Shown here: positions 37,241-47,171 of the stretch, in pieces
How positions within the stretch are numbered: the stretch's first letter is position 1
Layout of the letters: each line of letters begins with the position of its first letter
Source: Cyclobacterium marinum DSM 745
GTDB lineage: Bacteria > Bacteroidota > Bacteroidia > Cytophagales > Cyclobacteriaceae
Assembly (NCBI RefSeq): GCF_000222485.1
Contig: NC_015914.1
Location: 1,736,001 to 1,800,000, forward strand
Length of the DNA: 64,000 nucleotides
Reading direction: 5' to 3'
Made by a program: the position numbers and the translations under genes
The notes under the pieces: model-generated
The model's database searches: none
What the model was told of the DNA's origin: nothing
Seen by the model: the letters and a program-made list of their open reading frames with translations, nothing else

Positions 37241-37500
37241 ACTATACACAATAACTAAGTATTCTGACGGCTGGCCCTTTGACCCCTTCTACCCTTCGAC
37301 AGACTCAGGGACCATGCTCAGGGAGCATTTTTCGATTTTGGAAACTTGGTTTACTATGAGGAATGATTTTCTTCTTTTGTTTTTTTGCGGTGGGAGATTG
37401 AAAATTTACTGATTTTAAATTGTTCTTTGACCTAGGGTTCTTTGCTTTAGTCGCTATTATTCAATAGGTAATCGGTTTTGGAGTGAATTTTAGACTGTTT
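37241..37500. repeat. Repeat module B, left part
   Basis: ACTATACACAATAACTAAG begins 6 bases after the HigA relic stop, followed by the same blocks as module A (TGACGGCTGGCCCTTTGACC; GGAAACTTGGTTTACTATG). Module B continues through an IS91 relic to end repeat R3. Confidence 0.65.
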
Positions 37501-37525
37501 TTGCCATTAGATCATACCTGCCCCA

Positions 37526-37740
37526 TTAAGCTAACTGGCGCTTTTTATTTTGCTTCCTGATTTTATTAAACCAATTGGCTGGTGCCACCGTTGGTCAAAA
37601 CATGCAAGCGTATGCTTTCTCTTGTTTTGCAAGAAGGGCACCTTTTAAGCAAGAAAGCAGACTTTCCTTTCACTTCTATTACCACTTAACCGGTTTGACA
37701 TAAAGCATTGTTTCTTAGCAATTCCGAAGCCTATACTGTG
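37526..37740 (-). pseudogene. IS91-family transposase relic, second copy
   Basis: Parallels the copy at 27373: KRCPSCKTRESIRLHVL in one frame, then the tail NWFNKIRKQNKKRQLA in another, and a stop at 37526. Frameshifted and lacking everything N-terminal. Confidence 0.55.
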
Positions 37741-37779
37741 CATTTTACATGTTCCTGGCTATCCCCCCCCACTTCGCTA

Positions 37780-37853
37780 CAGGTTTTCACCCTCCGGAAT
37801 AATTTGGTATCATCGAAAACAGCTGCACATGCTGGGCACACTTAACGTATAAA
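37780..37853. repeat. Module end repeat R3
   Basis: TTTTCACCCTCCGGAATAAT, a damaged hairpin, GCTGGGCACACTTAACGTATA. Same orientation as R1, R2 and R4. The AtoE gene starts 212 bases to the right. Confidence 0.6.
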
Positions 37854-38064
37854 AAAAATAGAGCGCTTTATTTTGATAACTGAATTTTAACAAATATATA
37901 AAATATAAAATTTGGTATTTATGCTTTTTTATAAAATAAAAATAATTATATTTAGTTATACTTTGAATTAAAATAAATTCTTTTTAACAATATACGGTAC
38001 ATTTATTACACTAACCATTAGGTGTAATTTCATAGCTTAGATAGCAGTAAGTGACCTTCAAAAT

Positions 38065-39456
38065 ATGGTAACTGAATTAGGAGAAAGGTTAACAAGGCAG
38101 TTCAGGAAATATATGCCTGATGCTTTTGTATTTGCACTTGCATTGACAATTATTACTAGCATTGTAGCAATGATATGGGCAAAGTCTTCTGCCATAGAGA
38201 CTATTCAAGCATGGTACGCCGGTTTTTGGATGCTTCTTGAGTTTGGAATGCAAATGGTTCTCATCTTGGTTAGCGGATATTGTATTGCACTCTCCCCGTT
38301 CATCAAGAAGATTATATACAAGCTGACAAACTTTATTCAATCTCCTAAACAGGTATATCCATTCGTGATGTTTATCGGGTAGATGTTGAGTTTGATAAGT
38401 TGGGGCTGGATGGTAATAACAGCAGCTTTGGCTAGGGAACTTGCCCTACGAATAAAAGGAATCAATTACCCCTACCTCATTGCTTGTGTCTATTTCTCCG
38501 GAGGAATCTGGGTAAGTGGATTGTCTAGTTCCATTCCACTGTTACTCAACACCGAAAATAACTACTTGATTGAAGCTGGTATTTTGTCTGACACTATTTC
38601 AACTTCCTATACCCTTGGATCAATCTTAAATTTATCTATTCTCACTTTTTCTCTAGCACTTGCCCCCATTCTATTTAGATTACTGATACCTCATAATGAA
38701 CTGGATCTGGAAAAGATGTTATTGACGGAGGACCAATTTAAGGAGCCAACAATTAAGGATGAAGCTAAAAATATGAAACTCCCATATAGGGCGGTATCCG
38801 ACAGATTGAATAATAGCTCAATATTCCCCTATACAATTGGGCTGATGGGCCTTACATATATTATTTTTCATTTCAGTTCCAATGGGCTAGACCTCAATTT
38901 GAACATAATGATTTTTATTTTTGTCATTTTAGGCATGTTTTTACACAAGACACCGGTACGATACGGAATAGCAATGCGACATTCAAGTGCTAACATATCA
39001 GGAATACTCTTCCAATTCCCTTATTACGCTGGAATAATGGGAATAATGATTCACACCGGACTAGGTAAAGAACTTGCACAATGGATGTCTGCCAATGCTA
39101 CGATTGACACCTATCCCCTTATTGCTTTTCTTAGTGGTGGATTTGTGAATTTTGCCATTCCCTCGGCCGGTGGCGAATTTGCAGTAATCGGTCCTAGCAT
39201 TATAAATGCCGTAAAAGAAATTGGTGCTGGTTTGCCCGAAACCGAATTGAATAATATGATTGCAAGAGCAGCTTTATCAGTGGCCTACGGGGAAACTTTA
39301 ACTAATTTATTGCAACCTTTTTATTTATTGATAATACTTCCAGTTATGGGTATAGGGATTAAGATACAAGCTAGAGATGTTATGGTTTATTTATTAATAC
39401 CTTTCCTTATATTTTTCATAGGATGGGCAATTATGGTCACTTTTGTACCCATTTGA
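38065..39456 (+). pseudogene. Short-chain fatty acid transporter (AtoE family) with in-frame amber codon
   Basis: Without the TAG at 38380-38382 this would be one 463-residue membrane protein of the AtoE family, which imports short-chain fatty acids. The first 105 codons read VTELGERLTRQFRKYMPDAF and WYAGFWMLLEFGMQMVLILV; the frame continues unbroken with MLSLISWGWMVITAALA and conserved IPSAGGEFAVIGP near the end, with about eleven membrane segments. No other damage is visible. Either a recent nonsense mutation, a sequencing error or readthrough. An internal restart at the ATG directly after the TAG would give a 357-residue product lacking the first helices. Confidence 0.75.
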
Positions 39457-39488
39457 GTAATTCTTAAAAAGAAATAATATTTAATCAT

Positions 39489-39560
39489 AGGTATGAAATT
39501 ATGGCCGTGCATAGCAATCGCCCAATCCAAAGCTATAGATTCATACATTGGGCCTTAGAG
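39489..39560. repeat. Imperfect palindromic element, copy 2
   Basis: Starts about 33 bases after the AtoE stop: GGTATGAAATTATGGCC on the left and GCTATAGATTCATACATTG on the right, homologous to 25157-25235. The rest of 39457-39978 holds no recognised feature. Confidence 0.55.
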
Positions 39561-39978
39561 GTCAGTTTGAATTTAAAGTTAATAAATTCGAATTAAGATC
39601 CATCCTATTTATGAGAAAGCCTAGACTCTGGGAAACTCCGTGTTTTTTACATTGCTCCTACAAGAGCTCAACCAATGTTGTAGTTCTCTTAGATGCGAGG
39701 TAATCATAGATTTCTGTTAAAGATTGATTTAATTTGTCGTCTTCTAAACTCATTGGCGTAATTTTACGCCACTAATACACGGCAATTATACTTTCACACC
39801 AAGTGTCGGTTAATAAAAAGCTGATAACATTCTATATTATCATGGCTATCCTTAGGCTATTATTCTTTTAGCTCTTCGTAGATTGCTGCGGTAGTTAACT
39901 GAAATTTTCATACTTTTAATCAGCTACGAATTTATACAGTGGTGTTAGCGGTAATGCAAACTAAACCCTCAAAACAGA

Positions 39979-40557
39979 ATGAAAGAAGTACATTTTTTAA
40001 ACGATATATTTTCCTCGAAGGACTTCAATGAAAGTGAGCTCAAATTGATTTTATGCCAATTTAAACAAGTAAATTTTTCTAAAAGTGAGTACCTGCTGAA
40101 AGAGGGAAAAACCGAAAACCATTATTGGTTTTTAGAAAGGGGTTTCGTTCGTTCTTTTGTGAATGACACCTGCGGAAATGACATTACAACGAATTTTTAT
40201 GGTCAAAGTGACATCGTTATTGATTGGTCCTCGTTTTTTTTGCGAAACCCGACCCGTGAAAATATTCAGGCATTGACAGACTGCATTTGCTGGCAATTGG
40301 ATTTTGAGACATTCCAACAACTATTCCATAGTATAAAAGCTTTTAGAGAACAAGGTCGTAGACGATTGGTAAGTTCCTATTTCGCACTGAAAAACCAAAG
40401 TGTATCGTTAATTGCAGACGAAGCAAAAGAACGCTATTTGCGATTGTTAAGGGAAAAACCGCACATTGTTCAAAATGTTTCACAGCAACACATCGCTACC
40501 TATTTGGGCATCACTAAATATTCGTTAAGTCGTATTCGCAAAGAAATTTCCCAATAA
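39979..40557 (+). CDS. Crp/Fnr family transcriptional regulator
   Basis: 192 residues, cytosolic DNA-binding regulator. Cyclic-nucleotide-binding-like beta roll about 15-125 (KSEYLLKEGKTENHYWFLERG), linker helix (AFREQGRRRLVSSYFALK), and C-terminal helix-turn-helix (VSQQHIATYLGITKYSLSRIRKE). The phosphate-binding-cassette arginine-serine of true cAMP binders is not seen, as in many Bacteroidota members. It is followed at 81 bases by a DUF1569 gene and then a membrane protein, all same strand; they may form its regulon. Confidence 0.88.
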   Translation: MKEVHFLNDIFSSKDFNESELKLILCQFKQVNFSKSEYLLKEGKTENHYWFLERGFVRSFVNDTCGNDITTNFYGQSDIVIDWSSFFLRNPTRENIQALTDCICWQLDFETFQQLFHSIKAFREQGRRRLVSSYFALKNQSVSLIADEAKERYLRLLREKPHIVQNVSQQHIATYLGITKYSLSRIRKEISQ

Positions 40558-40637
40558 ATTCCATTTTTGCCATAGGGCAACTTTTTTACCAAAACCAACC
40601 GATACTTTTGTTTTCGTAATTAATAAAATAAAGAGTT

Positions 40638-41081
40638 ATGGAAACAATTTTCAATCAAAAAACAGTCGATGGTCTGACAGACCGAATCAATCAATTGAAA
40701 ACAACCAACAATGCTCAATGGGGGAAAATGAATGCTTACCAAATGCTGAAACATTGTACCTTGAGCGAAGAAATGTTTCAAGGAAAAAGACAATACAAAC
40801 GCCTATTTATGGGCAAATTATTCGGCCGAATGGCTTTGAACGGAATCTTGAAAGACGATAAACCAATGAAGAAGAACCAGCCTACACATCCGGAATTTAA
40901 AATAAAGGGAAATGGAAATTTTGAAACAGAAAAGGCAAAATGGATTGACTTGCTCAATGGTTACAACGGATTTTCAAATACGAATTTTGTACATCCCTTC
41001 TTTGGTAAAATGACAAAGGAAGAAATCGGCAAATATATTTTCAAACATACAGACCATCATTTGAGACAATTTGGCAAATAA
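40638..41081 (+). CDS. DUF1569 (DinB-like) protein
   Basis: 147 residues, cytosolic, four-helix DinB/YfiT-like fold expected. Seen: the family's first His in MNAYQMLKHCTLSEEMF, and the closing FKHTDHHLRQFGK, whose histidines would make the metal site together with the first. Function of DUF1569 is unknown; related DinB-like enzymes use a metal for thiol-dependent transfer. Lies between the Crp-type regulator and a membrane protein, 8 bases before the latter. Confidence 0.85.
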   Translation: METIFNQKTVDGLTDRINQLKTTNNAQWGKMNAYQMLKHCTLSEEMFQGKRQYKRLFMGKLFGRMALNGILKDDKPMKKNQPTHPEFKIKGNGNFETEKAKWIDLLNGYNGFSNTNFVHPFFGKMTKEEIGKYIFKHTDHHLRQFGK

Positions 41082-41089
41082 TTTTTGCT

Positions 41090-41725
41090 ATGCAAAAAGC
41101 CATATTTATACTAGTTGCAATTTTGTCTTTACTACTGCTCTATTACGGAACAGGGAGAAAGAAAAGATTAATTTTGCTTTTTACAGTTTGGCAATCATCG
41201 ATTGGTTTTCTGGCATTTTACCAAGTATTTAAAGATAAACCGAGTCTTTTTCCATTAGCCCTTTTCGGTACAGTTTTATTGACTATTTTCGGACTAAAAG
41301 GAATTGATGCAACAAAACTAAAATCAAACTACCTATTAGGAATACACATTTTAAGAATTCCGGTTGAATTGATTTTGTATCAACTTTATCTTCAAGAAAA
41401 AATCCCGAAACTAATGACTTTTCATGGCTGGAATTTTGACATGGTAATGGGAATTTCTGCATTTATTATTTTGGTTTATCATTTAATATTAAAAAGAAAA
41501 ATCAATTATAATTTTTTCATTATTTGGAATAGGATTGGAATTGTATTTTTACTGATTATAGTTTCATTGGCTATTTTGTCTTCACCTTTGCCAATTCAAC
41601 AATTTGCATTCGAACAGCCGAATATTGCAGTATTAGAATTCCCGTATTGCTTTTTACCTACATGCATTGTCCCGGTGGTACTGATGTCACATAGTTTACT
41701 TATCCAAAAAGCATTCTACCGCTAA
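41090..41725 (+). CDS. Hypothetical multi-pass membrane protein
   Basis: 211 residues with about seven hydrophobic helices and short loops, no motif I can assign. It starts 8 bases after the DUF1569 stop and is likely co-transcribed with it. Similar small membrane proteins accompany Crp-type regulators in Bacteroidota, as far as I recall. Confidence 0.6.
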   Translation: MQKAIFILVAILSLLLLYYGTGRKKRLILLFTVWQSSIGFLAFYQVFKDKPSLFPLALFGTVLLTIFGLKGIDATKLKSNYLLGIHILRIPVELILYQLYLQEKIPKLMTFHGWNFDMVMGISAFIILVYHLILKRKINYNFFIIWNRIGIVFLLIIVSLAILSSPLPIQQFAFEQPNIAVLEFPYCFLPTCIVPVVLMSHSLLIQKAFYR

Positions 41726-42011
41726 TAATTGAGCATCCTGGCGACAGGCCCTACAACTGGCTCAGGGTCCATACTTAATGTCCAGACCACCACCATATAG
41801 AGAAGTAGCGTTTTAAAGGGAAGTTTAAGACTTAAAAGATTCTAGAAGTTGAAAAATGATATGGTGAAATAAGCATCATGTCAGGAACTTGCTATCTGAT
41901 ATATACCTGGGAATCAATACCTCTGGCAGGACAAGCTAATTTAGAACCACAAGTGACATCTGAATCCAATAAAATTGTATATTTAACCAAACTCAAAAAC
42001 TTAAAAGACCT

Positions 42012-42517
42012 ATGCTTCAATTTAAACTATCCTTTGCAGTCATTGGATTTTGGCTCTTAACAGCAACACCTATCCATGCCCAATCTTTTGCCTATGTAAA
42101 TTCTTCAGAAATTTTGGCCGAAACGCCGGCTTTGGAACAAGCAGAAAGAAATTTGGAGGCGTTTCAGAAACAGCTTCAAGAAAAAGGTCAAGTTATGGTG
42201 GAAACTTTTCAAGCTAAGGTTGCCGACTTGGAAGATAAAATTGGAAAAGGTGAAATAACTCCGGTTGAAAAGCAAAACCAAACCGAACTCCTCCAAAAGA
42301 ACAAGAGAATATTGGGAAATTCGAGCTGGAAATGGTTTCTACCATACAGGATAAACGCAATGAGCTCATAAAACCTATTTATGACCGAATAAATGAAGCG
42401 ATTAAATTAGTAGCCCAAGAACAGGGTTATAATGCCATTTTTGACCAACAGAGTCTACTATTTGCAGAAGAAAGTATTGATGTTACAGCAATGGTGAAAG
42501 CCAAACTTGGTATTTGA
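42012..42517 (+). pseudogene. OmpH/Skp-like periplasmic chaperone, frameshifted
   Basis: First frame: signal peptide (MLQFKLSFAVIGFWLLTATPIHAQ), FAYVNSSEILAETPALEQAE and the long coiled-coil helix up to about codon 98. One base is missing near 42300; the other frame then gives ENIGKFELEMVSTIQDKR and ends EGYNAIFDQ-like (QEQGYNAIFDQQSLLFAEES). Repaired it would be about 168 residues, normal OmpH size. As it stands it is broken; a core genomic copy probably exists elsewhere. Confidence 0.7.
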
Positions 42518-42779
42518 TATTATAATGATCTGTTTAGCGCTTTAATTTTGACCAAGTCTAAGCACTCTTAGCTGTAAAGTAAACCGCACTGCAAAACAGA
42601 TAAACAACTCATGGTTCGAAAGATGTTCAAGTTTTATTGAACATGCAGACCTATCTACTTCATAAGAACACAAAAAACAAACCCTAGATAATTTAATACA
42701 GCCTTTTGTTGTTAAAAAAGCGGTTTTGGAGTCAATTTGTAGTGTTATTTCCTGTAGAGTTAACCTGTCCCAATTTCGC

Positions 42780-43085
42780 TATCGCTCATTATCTAGGTTC
42801 CACGTTTTGTCAAACCAGTTGGCTGGTGTCCCACATTTGTCAAAACTTGCCAGCGTATGTAGCTTCCCTATTTTGCTATAAGAAAAATTATAAGCAGGAA
42901 AGTCTGATTATTCCACCACTTCTAATACCACTTAATCAATTTGGCTGTTGACATTAACTTATTGTGTAGCCTTAAAAGCACTGGCAAAATACAAACATGC
43001 CTGACGCGACCCAAGCCCTTTAAAACGCTCAACTCTCGGGACAGGATATGTAGCGTGAACCTCCTTAAAAATTCCGGAGCCAATA
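42780..43085 (-). pseudogene. IS91-family transposase relic, third copy
   Basis: The minus strand reads EFLRRFTLHILSRELSVL and GLGRVRHVCILP, corresponding to the EFLRRFLLHVLP-GF-RIRHYG block of IS91 transposases, with small insertions. It runs directly into end repeat R4 upstream, so the catalytic half has been deleted. The stretch 42518-42779 before it is related to module B near 37469 (CGGTTTTGGAGT). Confidence 0.55.
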
Positions 43086-43099
43086 GTGTACAAGTTTCT

Positions 43100-43171
43100 T
43101 TTTCACCCTCTGAAATAATTTGGTATCTTCGATACCAAATGCACATTTTGGGCTCACACAATGGCTATAAA
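43100..43171. repeat. Module end repeat R4
   Basis: TTTTCACCCTCTGAAATAAT, perfect hairpin GGTATC-TTC-GATACC (43122-43136), then GGGCTCACACAATGGCTATAA. Best-preserved member of the R family. Up to 43354 nothing else is seen. Confidence 0.65.
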
Positions 43172-43354
43172 TAATTGTGTGTTTTCATGTACTTTTGAAA
43201 ATCCTTTCAGATTTTCAGTTTGGTGCGTACTTGCAAAGTTGTGTGTTAACCCACGCAACTAGACATAGCTTATACCGTTACCAGTAAGGAAAGGAAAACT
43301 AAGTTATAAACACTTAAAAAAATTCAATAACTATATATAATCGTATTTTGATTG

Positions 43355-44032
43355 ATGAAAACAAATAACCACATGGATAAAACCATTAAAATATATAAAG
43401 ATGTAAATGTAGAAAATACAAAATTAGGAAAACATGTAAGTATTGGCGATAATTCAAGAATTGTAAATTGTAATTTAGGAGAACATGTCAGGGTAGATAG
43501 AAGAAACTACTTTCAAAACACAAGTATAGGCAAACATACATACACAGGTTGTGACACAAGAATTTATAACGCAACGTTAGGTAAATTCTGTTCTATTTCT
43601 TGGCATGTTACTATCGGGGGAGGGGAACATAAAATTGATAGGATTACAACTCATGATTTTTTATACAATCCTAACTCTAATTTTAATATTTTTAAAACCG
43701 AGGATTGGCATAACAGATATGAGAAGAAAGTTGAAATAGGTAATGATGTTTGGATTGGAGCGGGTAGCGTTATATTAAGAGGTGTGATGATAGGTGATGG
43801 AGCAGTGGTAGGAGCAAACTCTGTAATAACAAAAGATATACCACCATACGCAGTAGTAGCAGGAAACCCGGGAAGGATAATAAAATTTAGATTTTCCGAT
43901 GATATAATTGATAGAATAATAAAATTAAATTGGTGGGATCTAGATGATTCGGTAATTATAAATGAGTTAGAATCGTTTAGAGATGGGAATATAATTCAAA
44001 CCCTAAATAAACTAGAAAAGTTAAAAAAATGA
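43355..44032 (+). CDS. Left-handed beta-helix acyltransferase (CatB/WbbJ type)
   Basis: 225-residue hexapeptide-repeat O-acyltransferase. ATG at 43355 (a TTG precedes it; the ATG at 43373 is also possible). Seen: irregular hexapeptide turns from about residue 15 ([21 protein letters not shown]), the CatB-like insertion with active-site-type His in GGGEHKIDR, then regular turns [19 protein letters not shown] and [17 protein letters not shown], closing [18 protein letters not shown]. It likely acetylates a sugar or small molecule using acetyl-CoA. Four-base ATGA overlap with the ATP-grasp gene says the two act together. Confidence 0.85.
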   Translation: MKTNNHMDKTIKIYKDVNVENTKLGKHVSIGDNSRIVNCNLGEHVRVDRRNYFQNTSIGKHTYTGCDTRIYNATLGKFCSISWHVTIGGGEHKIDRITTHDFLYNPNSNFNIFKTEDWHNRYEKKVEIGNDVWIGAGSVILRGVMIGDGAVVGANSVITKDIPPYAVVAGNPGRIIKFRFSDDIIDRIIKLNWWDLDDSVIINELESFRDGNIIQTLNKLEKLKK

Positions 44033-45036
44033 ATATATTATTAACCTCAGTAGGTAGAAGAGGCTATATTGTCGATTATTTTAAGCAAGCATCAGAAGAT
44101 GCTAAAATTCATGTATGTAATAGCGTCTTTACCGTTGCTTTCAGGAAAGCCGATTTTAGCTTTATTGCACCTAAGATATATGAGAATGATTATATTGATT
44201 GTTTAGTAGACTATTGCAAAATTCATAAGATAGATGCAATAATGTCATTATTTGACATAGACTTGGTTGTATTGGGGTCGTCGGAAAAGCGATTTGAAGA
44301 AATTGGTGTAAATCTAATTCATGCTCCCCTGAAAACCCTTAAAATATGTAACGATAAATGGTTAACATACAAATTTTCACAGGAAATAAATATTGCAACT
44401 CCTAAAACATATATTTCCATGGAAGATGCATTAAAGGAAATAGAATCAAAGCGTGTCTATTATCCTTTAATTATAAAACCCAGATTTGGTATGGGTTCTA
44501 TTGGATTATATACTGTCAATAACAGAGAAGAGCTGCATGTTCTGTATAACAAATGTAAAAATGAGGTGTTTAATTCTTATTTGAAGTATGAGAGTACCGA
44601 TTTTAAAGAAGAAAGTGTATTGATACAAGAGTTTAAAAAATCGAAAGAATATGGGTTAGATATAATTAACGACTTGAATGGGAAATATGTAACAGTAATC
44701 CCAAAAGAGAAGGTAGAGATGCGATCTGGAGAAACAGATTTAGGTTTGACAGTTGATAATGCAAGATTTATTGATTTAGCTAAAAAAATATCCCAAGCAA
44801 CAAAGCATAAGGGTATTATGTCTGTAGACATACTTGCTGATGAGACCGGCACCTTGAATTTATTGGAAATGAACTGTAGGATTTCGGGACACTATCCAGT
44901 TGCTCACTGTGCAGGTGTAAATTATCCAAAACAATTAATAGAATGGTTAGATAAAGAAGATACTAACTTGGAAAATTTTAAGTATAAAAGAGATGTTTAC
45001 GTAACAAAAGAACTTTTGCCAGTTGTTTGGGAATGA
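44029..45036 (+). CDS. ATP-grasp enzyme (carbamoyl-phosphate-synthase-like)
   Basis: 335 residues, cytosolic. Seen: preATP-grasp domain [18 protein letters not shown], substrate-region [13 protein letters not shown]-grasp A/B subdomains with [16 protein letters not shown] (ATP-binding lysine and glycine loop), [16 protein letters not shown], and the metal-binding end [14 protein letters not shown]. This subgroup often joins carboxylates to amines in cell-surface sugar or peptide pathways. Overlap with the acyltransferase gene suggests a two-step modification; substrates unknown. No glycosyltransferase or polymerase genes lie nearby. Confidence 0.85.
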   Translation: MNILLTSVGRRGYIVDYFKQASEDAKIHVCNSVFTVAFRKADFSFIAPKIYENDYIDCLVDYCKIHKIDAIMSLFDIDLVVLGSSEKRFEEIGVNLIHAPLKTLKICNDKWLTYKFSQEINIATPKTYISMEDALKEIESKRVYYPLIIKPRFGMGSIGLYTVNNREELHVLYNKCKNEVFNSYLKYESTDFKEESVLIQEFKKSKEYGLDIINDLNGKYVTVIPKEKVEMRSGETDLGLTVDNARFIDLAKKISQATKHKGIMSVDILADETGTLNLLEMNCRISGHYPVAHCAGVNYPKQLIEWLDKEDTNLENFKYKRDVYVTKELLPVVWE

Positions 45037-45867
45037 TACCTCTGTGGCTATGCGTCCACACCCACAATACTAGACTCATGCAGAATAATAGATTGCTTGA
45101 GAATTGATGGAAAGATTGAGCTAAAGAAATCTATTTTTAATGCTTTAAAAGATTAAAGCTCAATGGAAAAATTCTATCATACGTAATAGCCCTGCCGCAG
45201 ATGCAACCCAGGGCTATTACGCAAACAATTCCCGTAAACATACATTAAAAATGTGAAGCGGGATATTTAAAAACTCGTGGACAAAATTGACATTGATTTA
45301 ATGTATAGTTACAAGCATACTGGCTTGGATGAGTTTTATAATCAGCAACTTGTTTAATGAAATAGGAAGCAATAAAAATAGGTTTAGACTTAAAGGTTTT
45401 TGCAAAACGAATTGACTATTTAATCATTCCAAAATGGATACTGCGTATGCATTAGTTTGCTATGGAATGTGAGATTCACCTTGACTTTTCATTTGCTAAG
45501 CACAGTAGTTCTATTTTTACCATCTAAAAAAAGGTTCAAAAATCCTGCAAAAACAGGGGATTCAATGACAAAGCTTATTTAACAGAATTTGAGTCAAATA
45601 AAGACCAATATGGTTTACAAAAGAGCTTAAACTTATTCCACCGGAAAGAGCAGAATCAAAAGTAAGCAAACAATAAATTAATAATTGTCTCTTATAGCTG
45701 CCAGACCATTTTGAATAATACCCTTACAACTTGACCAATGGCTATTTCGGTCAAACCGTGCCACTACGAAAGATCATTTAAAGTAGGTGAATTTATATTC
45801 ATTTTTCAAGATTTCTTTTCTTAAAGATTCTCCTTTGATATCTATTCTGTGAAAAGAGTTTACTGGA
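45037..45867. other. Gene-free stretch with one strong stem-loop
   Basis: A perfect 11-bp stem at 45183-45220 (GTAATAGCCCT / AGGGCTATTAC, 16-base loop) without a T run. Only short, broken frames otherwise; probably decayed genes. Confidence 0.4.
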
Positions 45868-46272
45868 ATGGTTAATGTATGCCAAACTGTGGTTCCTGAT
45901 ATGTTGCAAAGAAATTATGGTGATGTGATTATTTACGGTTCTACGGCAGGCATGATTGTTACTGCAAAATTTGGAGCTTATGGAGCTACAAAATGTGCTA
46001 ATAATTTTTACACCAAAGTTTTGATTGAGGAAAACAAAAAATCTAAAGTACGAATATTACTTGTTTGCCCACCAGCGGTGGATATGCCACTTTTGAAACA
46101 AGCTGAAGCAACAGATCAGCCTGATATTTTCAATAACTCCTTTTTCAATAGATACCTGACCTCTTCTCCTGAAGATGTTGTAAAAGCCGTTGAAAAAAGC
46201 ATCAAAAATGGTAAGAAAGTCTGTAACCCTAGATCTGCCAAAATATCATCATTTTTAAAAAGATTTATGTAA
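45868..46272 (+). pseudogene. Short-chain dehydrogenase, 5'-truncated
   Basis: Holds the C-terminal half of an SDR: NVCQTVVPDMLQRNYGDVI, catalytic Ser in YGSTAGM, YGATK (Tyr-x3-Lys), and VRILLVCPPAVDMPLL, 134 residues. The NAD-binding TGxxxGIG half is missing and the frame meets a TGA a few codons upstream of the first ATG. Without the cofactor domain it cannot be a working dehydrogenase. Confidence 0.7.
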
Positions 46273-46490
46273 GAAAAAAATTTAATTCTTGAAATTCAGG
46301 TCACAAAAATACAGCAGATAGCCAGTCCTTTGAAGTTTTCTTTTACACTCCGAACATTTTTATTCAATTATATTACCAACTTACAAGCGGAAAACCGGGC
46401 TTTCTCCGAAACTTAAGCAACCCTTTCTCAATACCCAAAGCACCATTTTCTACTATGACACATTGAACAATAATCAGTAGTTTTGCATTT

Positions 46491-47171
46491 ATGAAAGTTT
46501 TAATAATAGAAGACGATCCAACACTGAATAAAAATATAAATGAAGCATTGAAAGTTGAAAACCTCAATACGGAATACGTTTTTGACGGATTATTGGCAGA
46601 CCGAATGTTGAGAAAAAATAATTATGATTGCATCATAATGGACATCAACCTTCCGGGAAAAAACGGTTTTGATCTATGTAAAGAATTCAGATTACACAAT
46701 GCTATTACACCAGTGATCATGCTGACAGCATTTAGTGAGTTAGAAGATAAAATACAGGGCTTTGATTGCGGTGCAGATGATTATTTAACCAAACCCTTTT
46801 TTATGAGAGAACTGACTTTAAGGGTTCATTCTCTTATTAAACGCAACAAACAAATCCATTCAACAAATCCATCCATTTTAGTTGCAGACGATTTAACAAT
46901 TAACGATGCTCAAAAAAAAGTGCACAGACAAGGCAAAGAAATTAGCTTGACACCGAGAGAGTATCAAATACTAATGAAACTAATGGAAAAAAAAGGAGAG
47001 ATTGTTTCCAAACCGGATTTAATAAAAGAAATATGGGGAAGCACATTTGATGCAAACACCAACACCATAGAGGTTTATGTGAATTTTTTAAGAAACAAAT
47101 TGGACAAACCGTTTGGCAAGAACACAATTAAAACCAAAGTGGGTTTCGGATATTACCTTGATTTAAAATGA
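46491..47171 (+). CDS. OmpR/PhoB-family response regulator
   Basis: 226 residues. Receiver: acidic pair EDD (about 7-9), phospho-acceptor Asp51 (IIMDINLPGKNGF), Thr79, Lys101 (YLTKPF). C-terminal winged helix (about 130-225: LTPREYQILMKLMEKKGEI, TNTIEVYVNFLRNKL). It overlaps the next gene's ATG by four bases (ATGA), pairing it with the histidine kinase. A -7-like TAGTTTTG box at 46478-46485 lies very close to the ATG. Predicted to control the efflux genes downstream through the TTAAGG repeats at 48551. Confidence 0.93.
   Translation: MKVLIIEDDPTLNKNINEALKVENLNTEYVFDGLLADRMLRKNNYDCIIMDINLPGKNGFDLCKEFRLHNAITPVIMLTAFSELEDKIQGFDCGADDYLTKPFFMRELTLRVHSLIKRNKQIHSTNPSILVADDLTINDAQKKVHRQGKEISLTPREYQILMKLMEKKGEIVSKPDLIKEIWGSTFDANTNTIEVYVNFLRNKLDKPFGKNTIKTKVGFGYYLDLK

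Noticed and set aside
41878..42060. 60-residue open frame before the OmpH relic
   Set aside because: It overlaps the OmpH start in another frame, has no recognisable composition or signal, and is probably chance.
42922..43161. 79-residue minus-strand frame as a gene
   Set aside because: It joins repeat R4 to an IS91 transposase fragment and has internal insertions; treated as a relic.
45183..45220. Terminator for the ATP-grasp gene
   Set aside because: The stem is perfect, but there is no T run and it lies 147 bases beyond the stop, so I list it only as a stem-loop.
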